From positions 1 to 34,868 of the forward strand of contig CAMUZW010000008.1 of the NCBI GenBank assembly GCA_947165305.1: 34,868 nt of DNA, read 5' to 3'. Shown here piece by piece: positions 32,502 through 34,868 of this stretch. The notes below the pieces were generated by a model that saw nothing but the letters and a program-made list of their open reading frames with translations, was not told where the DNA came from and ran no database searches. A program made the translations under genes and the position numbers. Positions within the stretch are counted from its first letter, which is position 1. The number at the start of each line of letters is the position of its first letter. Origin of the DNA: an uncultured Bacteroidales bacterium (GTDB taxonomy: Bacteria; Bacteroidota; Bacteroidia; Bacteroidales; UBA932).

Positions 32502-34207
32502 AAATAAGATATTCATTTGCGGCGGCCTTCCTGCTCGTGGCGGCGGCCGCCGGCGCCCAGAATCTCAATCCGACGGTGGAGGTGACCAACGTCTATGCCT
32601 CCAGCGCCAAGGATATCAGCAAACCCGTGCAGGAGATGGCCGTCCCAGACTCCGTGACGGTCTTCAACCTCAAGCTGGACTATTCCGTATTCGACAGCCC
32701 GTACAAGGGCGCATACGAATTCAGCCCGTATACGGTGGACTATACGCCGTCTTCGGCGGCCGGGAAGGGGAGGCAGTTCTACCTCCGGGCCGGAGCGGGC
32801 TATTCGCTGCATCCGGAGTTCGAAGCCGTCTGGTCGCCCGTGCTGTGGGACCGCGTGCGGCTCGATCTCTTTGCCCGCCACGATTCCTTCTTCGGCAATT
32901 ACCGCGGACTGAAGCTGAAAGAGCAGCCCAAAGGCTCCCGTGACATCATTTCGCTCGTCTGGGACGGGACGGAGGATTCCTACGGCTATGACGCCCGGAC
33001 GGATGTCGGCGTCAAGGCACTGTATCCCTGGAAGAAGGGCGAGGCTTATTTGACGGCCTCCTATACCAACCTTTCCGGCAAAGACTACCTGATTACCCGT
33101 TCGCTGAACGGCGTGCGGCTCGGTGCAGGCGTCAAGAGCGTGGGTGCGGAGAAATTCCGCTATGCGGCTTCGGCGCACTGGACGCACTGGGGCGATTACG
33201 GCAGCCATGTCAACCCGTATACGCTCAAGGAGGACAAAGTGGACCTGCTCGGGGATTTTGCGATTCCGATGAGTGTCGGAGAGATCTTTGCCCGGACCGA
33301 TTTCTCCCTGGATCACCTGAAAGGCGTGAATCCGGGGACGGCCGCCCTGCTCGGCGTGACGCCCGGATACCGATTCACGCTGGACGACTGGTATTTTGAC
33401 CTCGGCGTCCGCTTCGACATCTATTTCGGCGGAGAACGCTTCAATAAGTTCCAGTTCGTGTATCCCGCCGTATATGTGAGCTACACGCTGTTGGACGGCG
33501 ACATGGTCCTGTATGCCAGCGCGACCGGCAAGGCCGGCATCAATGCCTACTGCGATGTCGTCAGCGGGAGCCACATCTTCAATCCGCTCCATTCCGTGCT
33601 GCCCGGGAGCATCCTGCTCGACAATACCGTCGAGCGCGTACGGGCTTCCCTCGGCTTCAAGGGACACGCCTGGCGGCGGTTCCACTATGATGTCCATGCA
33701 GGCTATGCACGCGTCGCCAACGGCCTGCTGGACGGCATCCTCCTGAAGGATCCGGAGACCGGTACGGACCTCGCGTTCCCGCTTCCGGCGACGGGCTATG
33801 CCAAGCCGTACCATATGGGCTTCATCGACATCGATTACGGCTGGATTTCCGACGAAGTGAAGGTGGACGGTACATTCTCGTTCAAGAAGACGGACATCAA
33901 GTACGACCAGGTGTTTGCACCGGCTCTCGTGTCCGGTACGCTGCGCGGGTCCTATACCTGGAACAAGCGCATCACGGCGGGGCTGACGCTGGATTTCTCT
34001 TCCAACCGGACGGCCAAGGTGTCGGATGATATCTACTACCGGATCCCCGGCTATGCCGACCTCGGCATTTTCGGCGAATACCAGATCAACCGCATGCTCT
34101 CGGCCTGGCTCAAGCTCGGCAATCTCCTGCATTCCGCCAACCAGGTGATTCCGCTCTACACCAACAGCGGCATCTATTTCACGGCTGGCATTACGCTGGC
34201 ATTTTAG
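32498..34207 (+). CDS. Outer-membrane beta-barrel, TonB-receptor-like without plug
   Basis: A 569-residue protein with a signal peptide (MKIRYSFAAAFLLVAAAAGA) and alternating aromatic/polar strands typical of a large barrel, ending in phenylalanine (IYFTAGITLAF), the BAM recognition signal. C-terminal segments such as YADLGIFGEYQINRMLSAWLKLGNLLHSANQVIPLY resemble the last strands of TonB-dependent receptors, but there is no plug domain or clear TonB box and the protein is shorter than receptors. It may be a passive channel or an anchor for the TPR protein. It is translationally coupled to that gene and ends with TAG 84 bases before gyrB. Confidence 0.8.
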   Translation: MKIRYSFAAAFLLVAAAAGAQNLNPTVEVTNVYASSAKDISKPVQEMAVPDSVTVFNLKLDYSVFDSPYKGAYEFSPYTVDYTPSSAAGKGRQFYLRAGAGYSLHPEFEAVWSPVLWDRVRLDLFARHDSFFGNYRGLKLKEQPKGSRDIISLVWDGTEDSYGYDARTDVGVKALYPWKKGEAYLTASYTNLSGKDYLITRSLNGVRLGAGVKSVGAEKFRYAASAHWTHWGDYGSHVNPYTLKEDKVDLLGDFAIPMSVGEIFARTDFSLDHLKGVNPGTAALLGVTPGYRFTLDDWYFDLGVRFDIYFGGERFNKFQFVYPAVYVSYTLLDGDMVLYASATGKAGINAYCDVVSGSHIFNPLHSVLPGSILLDNTVERVRASLGFKGHAWRRFHYDVHAGYARVANGLLDGILLKDPETGTDLAFPLPATGYAKPYHMGFIDIDYGWISDEVKVDGTFSFKKTDIKYDQVFAPALVSGTLRGSYTWNKRITAGLTLDFSSNRTAKVSDDIYYRIPGYADLGIFGEYQINRMLSAWLKLGNLLHSANQVIPLYTNSGIYFTAGITLAF

Positions 34208-34209
34208 GC

Positions 34210-34240
34210 TTGGAAATTTGAACGGAATTTACTATCTTTG
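34210..34240 (+). promoter_or_regulatory. Bacteroidetes-type promoter for gyrB
   Basis: TTG (34210-34212) and TATCTTTG (34233-34240) are 20 bases apart. The leader to the ATG at 34291 is about 45 bases and contains CATGC/GCATG arms around a GC-rich loop, which could form a weak hairpin. Confidence 0.6.
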
Positions 34241-34290
34241 CATGCTTTACGCGCGTACACGCATGAGAACGAAATAAATTATACAGAAAT

Positions 34291-34868
34291 ATGGCAGAAA
34301 ACGAAGAGATGAAACTGGCGGAAGAACAGTATTCCGCAAACAGTATCCAGGTTCTGGAAGGGCTCGAGGCCGTCCGCAAGCGTCCTTCGATGTATATCGG
34401 AGACATCGGCGAGCGGGGCCTCCATCACCTGGTATATGAGGTGGTCGACAACTGTATCGACGAAGCGATGGCCGGCTTCTGCAACGAAGTCCAGGTCACG
34501 ATTCTCGAGGACAATTCCGTCCGGGTCCGCGACAACGGCCGCGGTATCCCGACCGGTATGCACGAGAAAGAGCACCGCAGCGCCCTCGAGGTCGTCCTGA
34601 CGGTCCTCCACGCCGGCGGCAAGTTCGACAAGTCGAGCTACAAGGTGTCCGGCGGTCTGCACGGCGTCGGCGTGAGCTGCGTCAATGCGCTCTCGGACCA
34701 TCTCCATGCGGAAATCCACCGCGAAGGGAAGATCTTTGAACAGGACTATTCGAAGGGCAAGCCCCTCGGCGACGTCCGCGTGACCGGCACGACCGACGAC
34801 AGCGGTACCATCATCACCTTCCATCCGGATGCGACGATCTTCACCCAGACCATCGTCTACAAGTACGA
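34291..34868 (+). CDS. gyrB: DNA gyrase subunit B, partial (3' end outside window)
   Basis: The first 192 codons of GyrB, the ATPase subunit of gyrase. It starts [38 protein letters not shown]. The GHKL ATPase motifs are present: [12 protein letters not shown] (motif I, with the Mg-binding asparagine), RDNGRGIP (motif II) and [17 protein letters not shown] (motif III, ATP lid). Sequence and length of the N-terminal tail resemble Bacteroidales GyrB more than ParE. It has its own promoter after the barrel gene. The gene continues past the window edge; the transducer and Toprim domains are not visible. Confidence 0.93.
   Translation, partial: MAENEEMKLAEEQYSANSIQVLEGLEAVRKRPSMYIGDIGERGLHHLVYEVVDNCIDEAMAGFCNEVQVTILEDNSVRVRDNGRGIPTGMHEKEHRSALEVVLTVLHAGGKFDKSSYKVSGGLHGVGVSCVNALSDHLHAEIHREGKIFEQDYSKGKPLGDVRVTGTTDDSGTIITFHPDATIFTQTIVYKY

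Noticed and set aside
1..34868. tRNA or rRNA genes, insertion sequences or prophage genes
   Set aside because: The gaps between genes are all under about 210 bases and none holds a tRNA-like cloverleaf with its conserved bases. No transposase, integrase or phage protein is encoded.

Overview
This window looks like chromosomal DNA from a fairly GC-rich member of the Bacteroidales. The evidence is Bacteroidetes-type promoters (a -7 box of the form TAnnTTTG, often with TTTG 19-20 bases upstream), lipoprotein signal peptides, no obvious Shine-Dalgarno sites, and the gene set: a nusB-yajC-ybbR-coaE block, a DUF5606-like gene before rimO, GH3-family and FISUMP proteins, two S9 dipeptidyl-peptidases, and a TPR protein plus barrel pair beside gyrB. 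The genus cannot be fixed from the sequence alone. I see no prophage, insertion sequence, CRISPR array, rRNA or tRNA.

Layout. 1-8710 is almost all minus strand: a GNAT-like protein cut by the window edge, a YitT-type membrane protein, a GH3/HAD/acyltransferase operon, a small membrane-anchored protein with a secreted S9 peptidase, and a lipoprotein serpin. 8784-16839 is plus strand: nusB, yajC, ybbR-like, coaE, then DUF5606-like, rimO, a lipoprotein, an APC permease and a second lipoprotein. A ROK regulator (16834-18036, minus) diverges from a long plus-strand operon (18172-26231): HAMP-type membrane sensor, TrkH, RecD-like helicase, DPP IV, endonuclease III, FISUMP lipoprotein, FtsE. A phosphohexomutase (minus) follows, then plus-strand genes: a THUMP-like methyltransferase, a 977-residue TPR protein, an outer-membrane barrel, and the start of gyrB.

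Genes overlap heavily. Six junctions in a row in the 18-26 kb operon are 4- or 8-base start/stop overlaps, so its seven dissimilar products are probably translationally coupled. The helicase in this chain carries an in-frame TAG that removes its C-terminal motifs, yet the remaining 105 codons stay open and recognisable. TAG ends at least four intact genes here, so it is a real stop.

The least ordinary signals are repeats. A 24-bp palindromic element occurs three times exactly, inside two unrelated protein genes, read in two different frames. A second family (paired 11-12 bp hairpins rich in GTACGTAC) lies in frame inside the methyltransferase gene and again just past its stop codon. A 140-bp element with 30-nt inverted arms and three internal hairpins sits between the acyltransferase and YitT genes. 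No clearly new multi-gene system is evident. The protein-embedded repeats and the branched element are the best candidates for something under-described.
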